Shown: positions 61,897 through 64,000 of the stretch, one piece after another
Layout of the letters: each line of letters begins with the position of its first letter
How positions within the stretch are numbered: position 1 is the first letter of the stretch
Assembly: GCA_050084985.1 (NCBI GenBank)
Contig: JBITNC010000001.1
Coordinates: forward strand, 162,006,001-162,070,000
Source: Nageia nagi
Taxonomy: Eukaryota; Pinophyta
DNA: 64,000 bases
Reading direction: 5' to 3'
Program-made: the position numbers and the translations under genes
Notes under the pieces: generated by a model
Seen by the model: the letters and a program-made list of their open reading frames with translations, nothing else
What the model was told of the DNA's origin: nothing
Databases searched by the model: none

Positions 61897-62629
61897 TTTA
61901 GATCCAAAAATGTGTAAATAAAAAATAAATACACAAATAAATATAAATGTGGTCTATAAATACAATGAATAACAACTCTATATAAGATTACAAGCAATAT
62001 ACATTAAACATATGAACCTGATATAGAGTGAGGCCTATAGCCAATTTATGTACAATCCTCAAGAGTAGATAATAATGAACATTCAGAGGATTGTGATCGA
62101 ATTTCAAATGATCTCACAATAGATATTCACTAGACTGATATCATGAGTCATTTTGTGAAGTTTGGACCTCTTGATCTAAAGGCACATGTTGTTGGCATCA
62201 TATGAGTCACATGCCATCAGTGTCATAGAAGAGGCCATTTTATGTTATGTGCAAGAGAGAGATTACAATTCTCAAAGAGTTAACAAGTTCTCAAAGATAG
62301 GTGGTGTCAGGAGACACCATTGGTACAATGTTTGAGATAACCACCTATCAAAGAGTTCTAATAGGGATATCAACTTTCCCCTCCAGTATTTATAACTTGC
62401 AAGGAAATAGAATGGGGTGAAATATGATACATAACAATAACAATAATCATTTCAATATTCAAGATATCTTAGAATATAAACCATGGTATATGATATTACA
62501 TTGGCCCTAACACATGGTATTGCAATATAATAGCATTTTATCTTGATTTATACATTATTGCCTTTTAATCATTTAATGCACTAAATATGATTTATTAAAT
62601 AAATAATAAACCCATTTTAGGCATTTACA
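61897..62629 (-). repeat. 5' LTR of the outer Gypsy-type element
   Basis: 733 bp, pairing with 37036-37760. Its inner end has decayed (TTTAGATCC for TGTAGACCC), as has its outer end (GGCATTTACA for GGTGTCTACA). The CTCAT duplication follows directly. Confidence 0.85.
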
Positions 62630-62662
62630 CTCATATATATGTGAGAAACCTCATAAGATGAC
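62630..62662. mobile_element. Right part of the MITE split by the outer LTR element
   Basis: Begins with the duplicated CTCAT and ends TCATAAGATGAC, the exact inverted partner of 36889-36900. Confidence 0.55.
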
Positions 62663-64000
62663 AAACTAGTTGCAAGGATTCTTTTGGAATATTCTCTTAC
62701 AACTTATTTAAGAAATGAGAAATTATAAATAAATATTATATATAGGACCAAAGTAAAGATTAATTTTCTAATAACATTAATGAAATATTTCATCTCCATT
62801 GTCAAATCACATCTAACGTTGCTCTTTTTCTATAACTTTGTTTAATACTTTTATTAATTAAAGTTGATTTTACATAATATTACTTAGATTTAACAAAAAA
62901 GATAAACCGTTAGTTTCTTCTCATAATTAAAATTGATATTGAATGAAAATTATATTTAATTAATTATATGTAAATAGTTTTTACATAGAAACTCAAATAT
63001 ATAATGTACTAATTTTAAAATTATTAGTTTATTGGTTGAAATCATTACAACAATCTTTGTAAAATTAACTTACCATCTGTAATCTCTACTTACTCACACA
63101 TTAGGTCAAACTTTTTCATATACATTTTTTAGGTTTACAAATTTTAATTCATTTGCATCAATAGAGAACTAAGAATTTAGTTGTTCATTAAGTATTATAA
63201 ATTATCAAAGCGAATCTCATAAAAATCTTTTCTTAATTTGGGGCTACTATCATATTTAATCTCCTTATTGTAAAATTAAATATATAGGTTAAAGAAGATT
63301 TTAAAAGAAATCAAGAATTAGAGTTGAAGATTAAAGATAACTTAAACAAATAGATACCATTTTTATCATTCTTACATTTTACTTTATATATTATTTTTTA
63401 CATGTATGTATCCTATTATTTAATTTTAATAAGTTACATTTTATTTTCTTAGTCAATTTTCATTTTTTTTTGTGTACTCAATTTTCTTACAATCATTCTT
63501 TTTGGAGTATTTTTCTTGATGTAAGACTTCACCATTTTTAGTGAACCCAAATTGCTTAAGTATATTTTCAATCTTAAACATTAAAACCTTAGAAAACATT
63601 TTTTTTGGTAAGGGTAAAAAATATTTATAGCGGGTTTTCAGAAAATAGGACCCAAAAACCTATATTTACAAGATTATAAATATTCCACAAAGTAGTATTT
63701 GAGACAAAAGAAACAATACAAACTTTCCCCTATAGATGAACTAAGAACTATGGGCTATGGGTTACCATCTTTCTTCATTGGTTTTTGATCACACCATCCA
63801 TACATTGGCTAAACAATTGAACTCATGTCAATCTCAAAGTTGGATCCCTTCTTATTGAAGCAGTCCTTAAGTATCTCCATCTCTATATTTATCAATCCCT
63901 TCAAGTTTGGAATCAAAATAGCCATAGAGACTTCTTTTTGGTGAGAGGCTAGAGTCACCTTCCATCTATCCCCTCCAAACCTCTACTTGTTATACCAAGG
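62663..64000. other. AT-rich flank, no gene seen
   Basis: No exon or element ends were resolved on either strand. From about 63750 base composition becomes more balanced and may belong to another element that continues beyond the window. Confidence 0.4.

Larger units (their letters stand above)
37036..62629 (-). mobile_element. Outer Gypsy-type LTR element, gag plus antisense PMD gene, no pol
   Basis: LTRs at both ends and the identical 5-bp duplication CTCAT (37031-37035, 62630-62634) show one insertion of 25,594 bp, about 8.6 kb once the two nested elements are discounted. It reads on the minus strand: after the 5' LTR comes a primer-site-like TTTTGGTGAAACTGATA (minus, at 61896), and before the 3' LTR a polypurine tract CCAAAGAGGGAAAAA (minus, at about 37775-37761). 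Gag is on the minus strand in three pieces. Downstream of gag, where pol is expected, there is instead an antisense plant-mobile-domain gene (39736-41770). No RT, RNase H, integrase or protease motif was found in its own DNA. The superfamily is inferred from gag type, priming sites and LTR ends. Confidence 0.82.

Overview
The window looks like nuclear DNA of a seed plant with a large, repeat-packed genome, most likely a gymnosperm (conifer-like). That is an inference from one host gene stretched over 16.5 kb by a 13.3-kb intron and from dense, nested, decayed LTR retrotransposons. There is no prokaryotic or organellar signature, and I found no tRNA, rRNA or CRISPR array.

Host gene. The only gene that looks intact is on the minus strand, 34216 to 17697: a plant prolyl 4-hydroxylase (type II membrane 2-oxoglutarate/Fe(II) dioxygenase). 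I could join seven exons by GT..AG sites with consistent phase, giving 296 residues with the N-terminal membrane anchor, the HxD...H iron ligands and the 2-oxoglutarate lysine. Intron 4 (18436-31699) carries a short hAT-like element, two tandem-repeat arrays and a broken ORF of about 1,090 codons, on the opposite strand, that I cannot assign to a family.

Left part (1-17.6 kb). This is downstream of the host gene and contains only repeats: a small Copia-type LTR element without pol (93-2646) whose 5' LTR is split by an insertion ending in a hairpin element, a foldback element (6034-6276), a hAT-like element with 8-bp target duplication (6824-7666), a second hAT-like element with a transposase remnant (12.7-13.84 kb), a LINE reverse-transcriptase tail (14.4-14.6 kb) and several tandem duplications.

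Right part (34.8-64 kb). A three-layer nest dominates. An outer Gypsy-type element (37036-62629, minus orientation, 5-bp duplication CTCAT) was inserted into a small inverted-repeat element. It was later split by a second Gypsy-type element (43130-50604, minus orientation, duplication GTAGG) and by a Copia element (51605 to about 61151, plus orientation, with gag, protease, integrase, RT and RNase H remnants).

Most interesting system. Both Gypsy-type elements have the same unusual layout: gag on the element's sense strand, no recognisable pol, and in its place an antisense, three-exon gene encoding a plant mobile domain (PMD), an acidic stretch, a coiled coil and a Ser/Gly-rich tail. Intron positions match between the two copies. 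The inner copy has a TATA box upstream of its ATG. Nearly all in-frame stops in these PMD genes are TAG where glutamine is expected, which fits decay by methyl-cytosine deamination at CHG sites. This suggests a lineage of non-autonomous LTR elements that mobilise an antisense PMD gene.
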